Positions 17,357-25,461 of a DNA stretch of 29,381 bases are shown here, piece after piece (position 1 is the stretch's first letter; the number at the start of each line of letters is the position of its first letter). The translations under genes and the position numbers were made by a program. The notes under the pieces are model-generated. The model was not told the origin of the DNA, ran no database searches, and worked only from the letters and a program-made list of their open reading frames with translations. The DNA is from Acidobacteriota bacterium (GTDB taxonomy: Bacteria; Acidobacteriota; Polarisedimenticolia; Gp22-AA2). Location: contig JACQNT010000031.1 in NCBI GenBank assembly GCA_016202915.1, forward strand, positions 1-29,381, in the 5' to 3' direction.

Positions 17357-17374
17357 CTGCGCGGATTGACGCAG
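17357..17374. promoter_or_regulatory. Enhancer-like dyad in the divergent radical SAM/Rieske region
   Basis: CTGCG-CGGATTGA-CGCAG is a perfect 5-bp inverted repeat around 8 bases. Thirteen of 16 core bases match the copy at 24040-24058. It sits ~119 bases upstream of the predicted minus start (17247) and ~141 upstream of the predicted plus start (17507). One enhancer site could therefore serve both directions. Confidence 0.55.
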
Positions 17375-17480
17375 GCCACGGTCCTTTTTGCGCCTGGAGA
17401 CCCACGCCGGGACCTCGGCGGACGCCGGATGGCTACGTCATCAGGCGGCTCCCGCCGCTCCGGCGAGGGAGGGTTCTTCG

Positions 17481-17495
17481 AGGTCCGGATATTGC
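17481..17495 (+). promoter_or_regulatory. Possible sigma-54 promoter for the Rieske-cytochrome b operon
   Basis: AGGTCCG-GATA-TTGC, followed by A, matches 8 of 11 positions, with GG and TTGC intact and correctly spaced. Predicted start ~17507, 126 bases before the ATG at 17633. The rest of the 416-base intergenic region (17217-17632) holds the dyad above, a GC hairpin at 17597-17615 just before the ribosome site, and no gene I can support. Confidence 0.4.
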
Positions 17496-17632
17496 ACGTC
17501 TCCGGCCAGGCGAGGATCGCCGGGAGAGCGACGCCGGGAGCAGTCGCCCGAACCGGGAGTGCCTTCGAGGGAGTAAACTCTCGCAATCTGTGGAACCCCC
17601 GCGCCTCCCGCGGGGAGGGGAGGGCAGGATCC

Positions 17633-18061
17633 ATGAAAGTCCCCCGCAGACGTTTCGTGAACTGGATCCTCGGGACGGGCGCGGGCAGCGTGTTCGCGAG
17701 CATCGCCTATCCCCTGGTCCGGTTCATCATCCCCCCCGAGATCCCCGAAGCCCAGACGTCCCGCGTCCTCGCGGGGAAGGTCTCCGAGTTCGCTACCGCG
17801 CGCTGGAAGATCTTCAAGTTCGGCAGCGACCCCGGGATCCTCGTGCGGACGGAGGAGGGGGAGTACCGCGCGTTCACGGCGACCTGCACCCACCTCGACT
17901 GCACCGTGCAGTACCGCTCCGACCTGCGCCAGATCTGGTGCGCCTGCCACAACGGCACCTACGATCTGAACGGCGCCAACGTCAGCGGTCCCCCGCCGAA
18001 GCCGCTCACGCGCTTCACGATCAACGTGGTCGGGGACGACATCTACGTCGCGAAGGCCTGA
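17633..18061 (+). CDS. Rieske iron-sulfur protein of a bc-type complex
   Basis: A 142-residue protein with a twin-Arg-type N-terminal anchor (PRRRFVNWILGTGAG, then a hydrophobic span) and a Rieske 2Fe-2S domain. Cluster ligands are C85 and H87 in CTHLDC and C103 and H106 in CACHNG; C90 and C105 would form the stabilising disulfide. This is the electron acceptor from quinol in cytochrome bc1/b6f-type complexes and acts on the outer face of the inner membrane. At 142 residues it is compact. The cytochrome b gene starts one base after its stop, so the two are coupled. Confidence 0.95.
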   Translation: MKVPRRRFVNWILGTGAGSVFASIAYPLVRFIIPPEIPEAQTSRVLAGKVSEFATARWKIFKFGSDPGILVRTEEGEYRAFTATCTHLDCTVQYRSDLRQIWCACHNGTYDLNGANVSGPPPKPLTRFTINVVGDDIYVAKA

Positions 18062-18062
18062 C

Positions 18063-20471
18063 GTGCGACGGGGCCGCCTGGCCGCCTGGCTCGACGAGAG
18101 GCTCGGCTGGAGCCACCTGATGGGCATCGTGCGCCACAAGACCGTGCCGGTCCACAGGCACAGTCTCTGGTACTACCTCGGGGGGATGACCCTGTTCTTC
18201 TTCCTCGTCCAGGCCGCGACGGGCATCCTCCTGATGCTCTACTACCGGCCGAGCGCCGACGAGGCGTATGAATCGGTGCAGTTCATCGTCACGCGCGTCG
18301 AGTTCGGCTGGCTCGTCCGGTCCATCCATTCGTGGAGCGCCAACCTGATGGTCGGCGCCGCGCTGGCGCATCTGTTCTCGGTCTACTGCCTCAGAGCCTA
18401 CCGGCGCCCCCGAGAGCTGACCTGGGTGAGCGGGATCCTGCTGCTCCTCCTGGCGCTCGGCTTCGGCTTTTCCGGCTACCTGCTGCCCTGGAACGAGCTG
18501 GCATACTTCGCGACCAAGGTCGGGACCGACATCGCCGGATCGCTGCCTTTCATCGGGGAGTGGATCCTCAGGTTTCTGAGAGGCGGCGACCGGGTGACGG
18601 GGGCGACCCTGTCGCGCTTCTACGGGTGGCACGTCGCGATCCTGCCGGCGCTGACCACGATGGTCCTGGGCCTGCACCTGCTGCTGGTCCAGAAGCACGG
18701 CATGAGCGTCCCGCCCTCCGAGGCGCGACCCGGTCCGGCGCGCGCCATGCCGTTCCTGCCCAACTTCCTGCTGCGCGATCTGTTCGGCTGGACCCTGGCG
18801 CTGGCCGCACTGGCGGGGCTCGCCGCCTACGCGCCCTGGGAACTGGGCGTCAAGGCCGATCCCTTCGCCCCGGCGCCCGCCGACATCCGGCCCGAGTGGT
18901 ACTTCCTGTTCATGTTCGAGACGCTGAAGCTGCTTCCCGGTGGGACCTTCCTGGGCGTCGAGTACGAGGCGATCGCGATCCTGGGGTTCCTCCTCGCCGG
19001 AGCGTTGCTGTGCCTCGTGCCCCTCATCGACCGCGGGGAAGGGGACGGGAAGGTCAGCCGCATCTTCCTCGCCGGCGGCTGGGTCGCGCTGGCCTACGTG
19101 GCCGTCATGACCTGGGTCGGCAGCCGCTCGCCCTGGCCCGTCCTGGTGCTGGCCGGGGCGCTCACCCTCGCCTGGCGGCTCCGTTCCAGGCGCATCCCGG
19201 TCCTGCTCATCGCGGGCGCGGGCCTCCTCCTCGTCCCCGGCGGCACGCTCGCGGCTGCGCCGCCGGAGGACTCCTGCGTGGCCTGCCACCGGACCCTCGC
19301 CGGGACCGCCCAGTCGCTCGTCACTCCCGTTGAGGCCTGGGTGGACGACATCCATCGTTCCAATGGCCTCGGCTGCGCCGCCTGCCACGGCGGCGACCCC
19401 GCCCCCTCCCTGTCCGGGGACGCCGAGGCCGCGATGAGCCCCGCGAAGGGGTTCGTCGCCCGGCCGCCGGTCCGGCGCGTCGCGGAGTTCTGCGGCCGCT
19501 GCCACAGCGACCCCGGGTACATGAAGAAATTCAACCCGGCCGCCCGGGTGGACCAGGTGGCCGAGTACCGCACCAGCGTCCACGGCGTCAGGAACGCGGC
19601 CGGGGACGAGAAGGTCGCCACCTGCACCGACTGCCACGGCGCCCACGGGATCCGGCCGGTCTCCAGCCCCCGCTCGCCCGCCTACCCGACAAACGTCCCG
19701 GCGACCTGCGGCGCCTGCCATGCCGATCCCGGGAGGATGATGCCCTACGGCAGGAGAGGGAACCCGCTGGAGGAATGGCGGAAAAGCGTACACGCCACGG
19801 CCCTGCTGAAGAAGGGAGACCTCTCGGCGCCGGCCTGCAACGATTGTCATGGCAACCACGGGGCCGTTCCTCCCGGCGTGACCTCCCTCGCCTTCGTCTG
19901 CGGGCAGTGCCATGGCCGCGAGGCGCTCCTGTTCCGGGAGTCGTTCAAGAAGGACCTGTTCGACGCGAGCGGGGCGAGCGAGTGCGTGACCTGCCACGGC
20001 AACCACGAAATCCTGCATCCCACGGACCGGCTCATCGGCACGGGGGAGGGGACCGTCTGCGGCCAGTGCCACGAGCCGGGCGACGCCTGTGATCGGCAGA
20101 GCGTGGAGGTCCGCGCCGCCATCGATTGGTACGCGGGCGCCCTGGGCGAGGCGCAGGAGGTGCTCGCCCGCGCCGAGCGGGCGGGGATGGAAGTCAGCGA
20201 AGCCCTGTTCACCCTCAAGAAGGAAGGGGTCAGCGGCCTAGTGGAGACCCGCGCGCTGATCCACTCGTTCGACACGGGGCGGCTGGTCGGCCGCGCGGAG
20301 GAGGGCGTGAAGACTGCCGGGGCGGCCCGCGCTGCCGGCGAACGGGCCCTCGCCGAGCTGCAGTTCCGCCGCAAGGGTCTGGCTGTGAGCATCGTCTTCA
20401 TCGGCCTTCTCCTGGGCGGCCTCTATCTGAAGATACGGGAGGTCGACGCGAGGGGAGGCGGGGCGGCCTGA
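18063..20471 (+). CDS. Cytochrome b fused to a nine-heme cytochrome c domain
   Basis: An 802-residue fusion. Residues ~1-330 are a cytochrome b/b6 core with the four heme-b ligands H89, H103, H190 and H205 and the quinol-site motif PEWY at 277-280, plus further membrane spans to ~400. Residues ~405-680 contain nine CxxCH motifs (CVACH, CAACH, CGRCH, CTDCH, CGACH, CNDCH, CGQCH, CVTCH, CGQCH). A helical region then leads to a last membrane span (near SIVFIGLLLGGLYLKI). It would replace both cytochrome b and cytochrome c1 of a bc complex, with the Rieske protein from the gene before it. The GTG start at 18063 lies one base after the Rieske stop; later Met starts (for example residue 20) would cut into the conserved N-terminus. 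The reading frame is intact. Confidence 0.93.
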   Translation: MRRGRLAAWLDERLGWSHLMGIVRHKTVPVHRHSLWYYLGGMTLFFFLVQAATGILLMLYYRPSADEAYESVQFIVTRVEFGWLVRSIHSWSANLMVGAALAHLFSVYCLRAYRRPRELTWVSGILLLLLALGFGFSGYLLPWNELAYFATKVGTDIAGSLPFIGEWILRFLRGGDRVTGATLSRFYGWHVAILPALTTMVLGLHLLLVQKHGMSVPPSEARPGPARAMPFLPNFLLRDLFGWTLALAALAGLAAYAPWELGVKADPFAPAPADIRPEWYFLFMFETLKLLPGGTFLGVEYEAIAILGFLLAGALLCLVPLIDRGEGDGKVSRIFLAGGWVALAYVAVMTWVGSRSPWPVLVLAGALTLAWRLRSRRIPVLLIAGAGLLLVPGGTLAAAPPEDSCVACHRTLAGTAQSLVTPVEAWVDDIHRSNGLGCAACHGGDPAPSLSGDAEAAMSPAKGFVARPPVRRVAEFCGRCHSDPGYMKKFNPAARVDQVAEYRTSVHGVRNAAGDEKVATCTDCHGAHGIRPVSSPRSPAYPTNVPATCGACHADPGRMMPYGRRGNPLEEWRKSVHATALLKKGDLSAPACNDCHGNHGAVPPGVTSLAFVCGQCHGREALLFRESFKKDLFDASGASECVTCHGNHEILHPTDRLIGTGEGTVCGQCHEPGDACDRQSVEVRAAIDWYAGALGEAQEVLARAERAGMEVSEALFTLKKEGVSGLVETRALIHSFDTGRLVGRAEEGVKTAGAARAAGERALAELQFRRKGLAVSIVFIGLLLGGLYLKIREVDARGGGAA

Positions 20472-20505
20472 TGACCCGGGGCGCGGGGGAGCCGGGGGAC
20501 CGGGC

Positions 20506-21879
20506 TCAGAGAAGTCCGTACTTCTTCATCTTGTAGCGCAGGGTGTCGCGGGAGACGCTCAGGAGACGGGCGGCGCGGCTCTGGTTGCCGGCGGTCTTGT
20601 CGAGCGCCTGCCGGACCATCTCCTGCTCGATTTGCTTCAGGGAGAACCCGCTCTCGGGGAGCCTGAAGCCGTCCGGCACGACCGAGTCTTCCTGCTGCAC
20701 CCAGTCCCGGATCTCGCGCGGCAGGTCCTCGAGGGCGATCTCCGGCTTGTTCTCCAGGATCATGGCGCGCTCGATGACGTTACGCAGCTCCCGGACGTTG
20801 CCGGGCCAGGCATAGGCCATCAGGTGCTCGAGGGCTTCCCCGGTGATGCCGCGCGTGGACTTCTTGAACTCGCGGTTGAACCCGTCGATGAAGAACTTCA
20901 CCAGTGCAGGGATGTCCTCCCGGCGCTCGCGCAGCGCCGGCAGGCTGACGGGGATCACCTTGAGGCGATAGAAGAGATCCTCCCGGAACCTCCCGTCCTG
21001 GACGGCCTTCCCGAGATCCCGGTTCGTGGCGGCGATGATCCGGACGTCCACGGTGATGTCCTTGACGCCCCCGACCCTCTTGAACGTTTTCTCCTGCAGG
21101 AAGCGCAACAGCTTGGCCTGGAGCAGCACCCCCATGTCGCCGATCTCGTCGAGGAAGACGGTGCCCCCGTCCGCCAACTCGAACAGCCCCTTCTTGAGGA
21201 AGCGGGCGTCGGTGAAGGACCCCTTCTCGTGCCCCATCAGCTCGCTCTCGAGGAGCGTCTCCGGCAGGGCCGAGCAGGTGATGGTCATGAACGGCTGGTT
21301 CATCCGGTTGGAGGCGTAATGGATCGCCTTGGCGACCAGGTCCTTCCCGCTCCCCGACTCCCCGGTGAGGAGGATGGTCGTCGCCTGGCTCATGGCGATC
21401 TTCTCGATCAGCCGGAAGACCTCCTGCATCGCCGGGCTCCGGCCGATGATGTTGGACAGCCCGTAACGCGCCTGCTGCTCGGCGCGGAGGTGGCGGACCT
21501 CCCGGCGCAGCCGGCTCGACTCGAGGGCCCGGCCGATGGTGACCACCATCTCGTCGTGGTTGAACGGCTTGTTGATGTAGTCGTAGGCCCCCAGCTTGAT
21601 CGCCTCGACCGCCGAGTCGACGCTGCTGTAGGCGGTCATCAAGATAACCGGAGTCTCGGGCCAGGCGGTCATGGTCTTCTTCAGGACGTCCAGCCCCGTC
21701 ATGTCGGGAAGCCGGAAGTCGAGGAGAATCAGGTCTATCAGACTCTGGCCCAGGATCTCCAGGCCGGCGGCCCCCGTCTCGGCGTCGTGAACTTCGTAGT
21801 TCTCCTTCTTGAGCCGCTCCTTGAGCGACCAGCGGACCAGCTTTTCATCCTCGATGATCAGGACCGACTCATTCGGCAT
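20506..21879 (-). CDS. Sigma-54-dependent response regulator (NtrC family)
   Basis: A 457-residue enhancer-binding protein with three domains. The receiver (1-120) has acidic pocket E10/D11, phospho-acceptor D54 in LLDFRLPD and K104. The AAA+ domain has Walker A GESGSGKD at 173-180, a sigma-54-contact loop reading GSFTDA at 220-225 (consensus GAFTGA) and Walker B VFLDE. The C-terminal Fis-type helix-turn-helix is NQSRAARLLSVSRDTLRYKM. Phosphorylated by a kinase, probably one of the two encoded upstream, it would bind upstream sites and open sigma-54 promoters. Start at MPNESVLI, with GGAG ~10 bases upstream. It has a perfect sigma-54 promoter of its own, so positive autoregulation is likely. 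Confidence 0.96.
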   Translation of the reverse strand: MPNESVLIIEDEKLVRWSLKERLKKENYEVHDAETGAAGLEILGQSLIDLILLDFRLPDMTGLDVLKKTMTAWPETPVILMTAYSSVDSAVEAIKLGAYDYINKPFNHDEMVVTIGRALESSRLRREVRHLRAEQQARYGLSNIIGRSPAMQEVFRLIEKIAMSQATTILLTGESGSGKDLVAKAIHYASNRMNQPFMTITCSALPETLLESELMGHEKGSFTDARFLKKGLFELADGGTVFLDEIGDMGVLLQAKLLRFLQEKTFKRVGGVKDITVDVRIIAATNRDLGKAVQDGRFREDLFYRLKVIPVSLPALRERREDIPALVKFFIDGFNREFKKSTRGITGEALEHLMAYAWPGNVRELRNVIERAMILENKPEIALEDLPREIRDWVQQEDSVVPDGFRLPESGFSLKQIEQEMVRQALDKTAGNQSRAARLLSVSRDTLRYKMKKYGLL

Positions 21880-21972
21880 ACGCGCGTGCTCCTCTCCTCG
21901 CCACATCCGGGCGCCGCGCCGCCCGGGCCGTCCCGGCGAACCCCCCTCCGCGCGGCCGCGCTCAGACCCGGG

Positions 21973-21987
21973 GCAACACGCGTGCCA
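21973..21987 (-). promoter_or_regulatory. Perfect sigma-54 promoter for the response regulator gene
   Basis: Minus strand TGGCACG-CGTG-TTGC matches all 11 consensus positions. Predicted start ~21961, 82 bases before the ATG at 21879. The shared dyad is centred ~137 bases upstream of that start. Confidence 0.8.
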
Positions 21988-22088
21988 CACGCCCGGCGGC
22001 CGGGAAGGCCTGGGAATGCTGCGGTTGAAGCCCGTCCGGTGACCCCGGCCGACCGAAGTGAGTACACCGGTTGCGCTATTTTACGCCA

Positions 22089-22107
22089 CTGCGAGATTTC
22101 ACTCACT
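22089..22107. promoter_or_regulatory. Enhancer-like dyad upstream of the regulator promoter
   Basis: CTGCGAGATTTCACTCACT is identical at 17 of 19 bases to 24040-24058. Its core is TGCG-N8-CTCA. It overlaps the stop codon of the tetraheme gene and lies ~137 bases upstream of the predicted regulator start, a normal distance for an NtrC-type binding site. Confidence 0.6.
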
Positions 22108-22600
22108 TCCAGTGCTTGATCTTTTCCTTCGCGGAGGCGAAGTCGAAGCCCTTGAAATTCGGGCTCTTCTGGTTGTGGCAGGAGGTGCATGTCTTCTCAT
22201 CGGGCCCGAGCAGGCCGGCCCTCACGGCTGTAGCGTGCGCGGACGCCCGATCGGCCTGATACTTTGATTTGCTCATCACATCCATCGACTTGTAGAGGCT
22301 ACCGGGGCCGTGGCAGGCCTCGCACTGGACGCCGTTCAAGTCCGTGCCTGCAGCGGCCGGCTTGCCGTAGCCGGTCGTGTGGCAGCCGAGACACTCGGCC
22401 CTGGTCCTCTCCTCCGGCTTGAGCACCTCGATGGCCCGGGCGTGGGCGTTCGCGGCCCAGGCTTTGTGCTCGTTGAGATGGCAGGCCTTGCACTTGGACT
22501 GACCGACATACTGCGCCTCGGCGGCGGTCAGGAGGCCCGCGAACCCGAGACAGGTCGCCGCCGCGATCGCGAGATGGAGCCCGGTTCCGTGAGTGCGCAT
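22103..22600 (-). CDS. Exported tetraheme c-type cytochrome (c554-like)
   Basis: A 165-residue protein with a signal peptide (HLAIAAATCLGFAGLLTAAE) and four CxxCH sites: CKACH, CLGCH, CEACH and CTSCH. The pattern YVGQSKCKACHLNEHKAW, CLGCHTTGYGKPA and CEACHGPGSLY is typical of the cytochrome c554-like group of periplasmic electron carriers. Start at 22600 is set by TAGGAGGC 7 bases upstream. It begins 11 bases after the stop of the PAS kinase, so kinase and cytochrome are co-transcribed. That is an unusual pairing and hints that this cytochrome reports redox state to the kinase, but no direct evidence is seen. Confidence 0.92.
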   Translation of the reverse strand: MRTHGTGLHLAIAAATCLGFAGLLTAAEAQYVGQSKCKACHLNEHKAWAANAHARAIEVLKPEERTRAECLGCHTTGYGKPAAAGTDLNGVQCEACHGPGSLYKSMDVMSKSKYQADRASAHATAVRAGLLGPDEKTCTSCHNQKSPNFKGFDFASAKEKIKHWK

Positions 22601-22611
22601 GCAGACGCCTC

Positions 22612-23916
22612 CTATGCGTGTTGACCCGCCGCGCCGGGCAGGGTCAGTGTCACCGTGGTGCCGCGGCCCGGCGAACTCTTGAGCCGCACGGCGCCCCGGT
22701 GGGCCTCGATGATCGTGCGGACGATCGGCAGTCCCAGACCGGTTCCCCGGACCTTGGTCGTGAAGAACGGCTCGAAGACGCGGGCCAGCGTCCCCTCCGG
22801 CATGCCGCATCCAGTGTCCGTGAACTGGACCTCGATAGTCCCATCGGCGCGCCTGGTGCCCACCTTGAGGGTCCCTCCGGCTCCCATCGCCTGGTAGGCG
22901 TTCGTGACGACGTTCGTGAACGCCTGCTCCAGCCAGGCCGGGTCCACCTGGGCCACGAGGGTTCCCTGCTCGTAGTCGCGCAGCACGCGCTTGCCGGCCC
23001 CCTCCGGGCTGGCGGAGGCGACGGTGAGGACATTGTCGAGGAGCCGGTGGATGTCGGCCTGCCGGGGGTGGAGCGCTCTCGGGCGCCCATAGCTGAGAAG
23101 ATCGTTGACGATGTGGGCAATGCGCGCCACCTGCCGGTCCATCTCCTCCCCGATCCCCTCGGGCAACTCCTTCCAGGTGGTGCTTCCCTTGAGCACCTGG
23201 ATGGCCCCCGAGATCCCCGCCAGGGCGTTGCGCACCTCGTGCGCGATGCTCGCCGCGGCCTGACCGATGGCGACGAGCTTCTCCGTCTGGATCAGGCGGG
23301 CCGCCATCTCCTTCTCGGCGGTGATGTCCCTGACAATGGCGGAGGACCCGATGACCGTTCCCTCCGCGTCGCGCAGGACCGACCGCGTGATCCTCACGCG
23401 GATGACGGTGCCGTCCTTGCGCACCCGGCGCGTCTCATGGTCTCGGACGAAGCCCGCCTTCGCCACGTTCTCGGCGAGCGCCTCGAGCTCTCCCGCCTGG
23501 AGGAGGTCCGGAGGCACGAGCCGATCGACCCTCTGTCCCACCATCTCCTCGGCCCTGTACCCGTAGATGGCCTCCGCGGCGCGGTTCCACGAGCGGATGA
23601 TGCCGCGCGTGTCGAGGCTGATGACCGCCTCCCCCGCGTCCTGGACGATGTTCTCGAAGAAGAAGCGCATCCGCTGCGCCTCGTCCGACTGCCGGCGCAG
23701 GATTTCCTCGTAGCGCCGCCGGTAGCGGAGCATCAGCCAGGCTGCCAGGGCGGCCATGATGGCGGCGGTCGAGGTGCCTCGCACGAGATAGAAGATCCCC
23801 AGGCTGCCCTCGGGGCTGGATTCCAAGAACACCTTCTCGGCGATTTCCCAAAGGATGAAAATGCCGATCATCGTGGCCGCAAGGATGCCGATGATTTTCG
23901 GGATGCCGATGCGCAT
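22612..23916 (-). CDS. Membrane PAS-domain sensor histidine kinase
   Basis: A 434-residue kinase. Two membrane spans (~8-30 and ~41-64, near IIGILAATMIGIFIL and AAIMAALAAWLML) enclose only a very short outer loop. A PAS domain follows (~85-205, with SLDTRGIIRSWNRAAEAIYG), then a HisKA domain with phospho-acceptor H226 (IAHEVRNALAG) and an ATPase with N box TNVVTNAYQAMG, DTGCGMPEG, FEPFFTTK and GTGLGLPI. With so little outside the membrane, sensing is probably in the PAS domain or in the membrane itself (redox or quinone state are options). Start at MRIGIPKI, with AGGAAGAG just upstream. A sigma-54 promoter candidate lies in the 137-base gap before it. Confidence 0.94.
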   Translation of the reverse strand: MRIGIPKIIGILAATMIGIFILWEIAEKVFLESSPEGSLGIFYLVRGTSTAAIMAALAAWLMLRYRRRYEEILRRQSDEAQRMRFFFENIVQDAGEAVISLDTRGIIRSWNRAAEAIYGYRAEEMVGQRVDRLVPPDLLQAGELEALAENVAKAGFVRDHETRRVRKDGTVIRVRITRSVLRDAEGTVIGSSAIVRDITAEKEMAARLIQTEKLVAIGQAAASIAHEVRNALAGISGAIQVLKGSTTWKELPEGIGEEMDRQVARIAHIVNDLLSYGRPRALHPRQADIHRLLDNVLTVASASPEGAGKRVLRDYEQGTLVAQVDPAWLEQAFTNVVTNAYQAMGAGGTLKVGTRRADGTIEVQFTDTGCGMPEGTLARVFEPFFTTKVRGTGLGLPIVRTIIEAHRGAVRLKSSPGRGTTVTLTLPGAAGQHA

Positions 23917-23972
23917 CTCTTCCTGCTCCCGGGGGACTGAAGGAATGCCCCGTGGCTGCCGAGCCTTTCGTT

Positions 23973-23987
23973 TCAACACACGTGCCA
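23973..23987 (-). promoter_or_regulatory. Sigma-54-like promoter for the PAS kinase gene
   Basis: Minus strand TGGCACG-TGTG-TTGA matches 10 of 11 positions; the one miss is the C of the -12 GC, which is usually important. Predicted start ~23961, 45 bases before the ATG at 23916. A shared dyad lies ~88 bases upstream. Confidence 0.5.
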
Positions 23988-24039
23988 GCGAGGAGGGGAG
24001 CGGGCCCGCTCTGGAAGGCATCCCCGTGCGATGGCGGAC

Positions 24040-24058
24040 CTGCGCGATTTGACTCACT
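24040..24058. promoter_or_regulatory. Enhancer-like dyad upstream of the PAS kinase promoter
   Basis: CTGCGCGATTTGACTCACT differs at only two of 19 bases from the copy at 22089-22107. It overlaps the stop codon of the globin-kinase gene at exactly the same place in the motif. Its centre is ~88 bases upstream of the predicted kinase start. Confidence 0.6.
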
Positions 24059-25331
24059 CCTGCGGGTCCGGGCCCTCTCCGGGATGCGGCGGGAGGACGA
24101 AGAAGAAGCGGGCGCCGCCTCCCCGGCGGGCCTCGACGTCGAGCGAGCCGCCGTGCGCTTCGACGATCTTGCGGGAGATGGCCAGGCCCAGCCCGGTGCC
24201 GTCGCGCCGCGTGGTGAAGAAGGGGCGGAAGATCTCGTGGACGAGCTCGGGCGGAACCCCCGGCCCCGAGTCCTCCACGGCGATCTCGAGAGAGCCCCCG
24301 TCCAGCCCGCGGGCCAGCAGGTCGATCGCGCCGGTGCCGTTCATCGCCTGCGCCGCGTTGAGGACGAGGTTCACCAGGACCTGCTGGATCTGGGCCGGGT
24401 CGAGAGGGAACGGCGGCAGGTCGCCGGGAGAGCGGATGTTGACCCTGACCTTTTCGAGACGCGGCTCACCGGCGAGGGCGCGCACGGTGGATCGGAGCAA
24501 TTCCCTCGGCCTGACCGGTTCGCGGTTCGGTGTCGACGGCCGCGCATACAGCAGGAGATCGTTGACTCTCCCGTCGAGACGGTTCACCTCGCGGAGGATC
24601 TCATCGAGGATGTCCCGGCGTGACCCGTGGGCGTTCCCTTCCTGGCCGAGGACCTGGATCGCTCCGCTGATGCCGGCGAGCGGGTTGCGGATCTCGTGCG
24701 CGATGGAGGCGGCGACCTCCCCCAGGGCGGCCAGGCGCCGGCTCGTCGCATTCTGTTCCGCCAGGAGGATCTTCTTCAGGGAGTCCTCGCGATAGGTCTC
24801 GAGCATGAGGGCGAGGGCGATGTCGAGCAATCTCAGGTACGCTCGCTGGATTTCGGCGCTGCGGTGCGCGGTCCGCGGGCCGGCCTTCAGGAGGATCCGG
24901 TCCAGGTGCTCGCGGATCACCGAGATACCGGCGACCATGTAGGACTGCTGGAGGCCGACGGCGACGTGGCGGTGGCCGATCCGGGACTGGAGTTGGGCGA
25001 ACTCCGCGTCGTGAGGCCCCCTCAGCACACGCACCAGCCAGTCACGCAGCGTGTTCTTGAGTCGCTCGACCTGGGCCGGCCCGCCCGTGATCGCCCTCGC
25101 GGCCTGCGGATTGGCCCGGATGCGGGCGTAGAAGTCGTCGATGATGGTGTCCATCTGAGGCTTCACGTGCCGGTAGAAGGAGGCCAGCAAGGCCGAGTCC
25201 TGCTTCCGGAAGCCGACGTAGGCTCTCAGCGTCTCGAACAGGTCGAAGGGGTCCGATGCTTGAGGCGTCGGCGAGATGGCCTTGCGGCCGGCCATGCTGT
25301 CCGTCGAACCGGTCTTCCGTGTGCGCGTCAT
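24054..25331 (-). CDS. Globin-coupled sensor histidine kinase
   Basis: A 425-residue soluble kinase with no membrane span. Residues ~30-185 form a sensor globin/protoglobin domain. It has the helical pattern YVGFRKQDSALLASFYRHVK and DFYARIRANPQAARAI, with the probable proximal heme ligand H122 in RIGHRHVAVGLQQSYM. A HisKA domain with H212 (IAHEIRNPLAG) and an ATPase with NLVLNAAQAM, DSGPGVPPE, FRPFFTT and GTGLGLAI follow. Such proteins bind O2, NO or CO at the heme and change kinase activity. Start at MTRTRKTG; no strong ribosome site is seen, and the Met at 25295 is an alternative. It heads the run of two kinases, cytochrome and regulator, and is divergent from the NapC-type cytochrome gene. 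Confidence 0.92.
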   Translation of the reverse strand: MTRTRKTGSTDSMAGRKAISPTPQASDPFDLFETLRAYVGFRKQDSALLASFYRHVKPQMDTIIDDFYARIRANPQAARAITGGPAQVERLKNTLRDWLVRVLRGPHDAEFAQLQSRIGHRHVAVGLQQSYMVAGISVIREHLDRILLKAGPRTAHRSAEIQRAYLRLLDIALALMLETYREDSLKKILLAEQNATSRRLAALGEVAASIAHEIRNPLAGISGAIQVLGQEGNAHGSRRDILDEILREVNRLDGRVNDLLLYARPSTPNREPVRPRELLRSTVRALAGEPRLEKVRVNIRSPGDLPPFPLDPAQIQQVLVNLVLNAAQAMNGTGAIDLLARGLDGGSLEIAVEDSGPGVPPELVHEIFRPFFTTRRDGTGLGLAISRKIVEAHGGSLDVEARRGGGARFFFVLPPHPGEGPDPQE

Positions 25332-25355
25332 GTCGGTCGGAGGTCGGTCCCGAGC

Positions 25356-25397
25356 ACTATACGCCAGGAGAGAACCGGTTGCGCTCGGGCCGTCCCA
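25356..25397 (-). promoter_or_regulatory. Promoter region of the globin kinase
   Basis: A good -10 box TATAGT (25361-25356, minus) without a convincing -35. A distant sigma-54-like match TGGGACG-GCCC-GAGC (25397-25383) fits 8 of 11 positions. The -10 reading would give a start ~20 bases before the ATG at 25331. Either could be used; neither is strong. Confidence 0.35.
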
Positions 25398-25461
25398 CCT
25401 TCGCGGCCCGCAGCGGGCAGGTGTTCTGGTAATCTCTCTCGCTCCAGGAGGGCTCTCCGCG

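Noticed and set aside
18021..20072. 683-codon minus-strand frame opposite the cytochrome b fusion
   Set aside because: The + strand carries nine CxxCH motifs and four heme-b ligands; the antisense product has no domain.
20506..21879. GSFTDA instead of GAFTGA taken as loss of sigma-54 contact in the regulator
   Set aside because: Variants at these two positions occur in functional sigma-54 activators, and Walker motifs and the Phe-Thr pair are intact.
22070..22085. Minus-strand TGGCGTAAAATAGCGC as a second sigma-54 promoter before the regulator
   Set aside because: The GG-to-GC spacing is off by one base in either reading; the perfect site is at 21973-21987.
20632..22119. 495-codon plus-strand frame opposite the response regulator
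   Set aside because: Shadow of the regulator, whose receiver, AAA+ and helix-turn-helix motifs are all intact on the minus strand.
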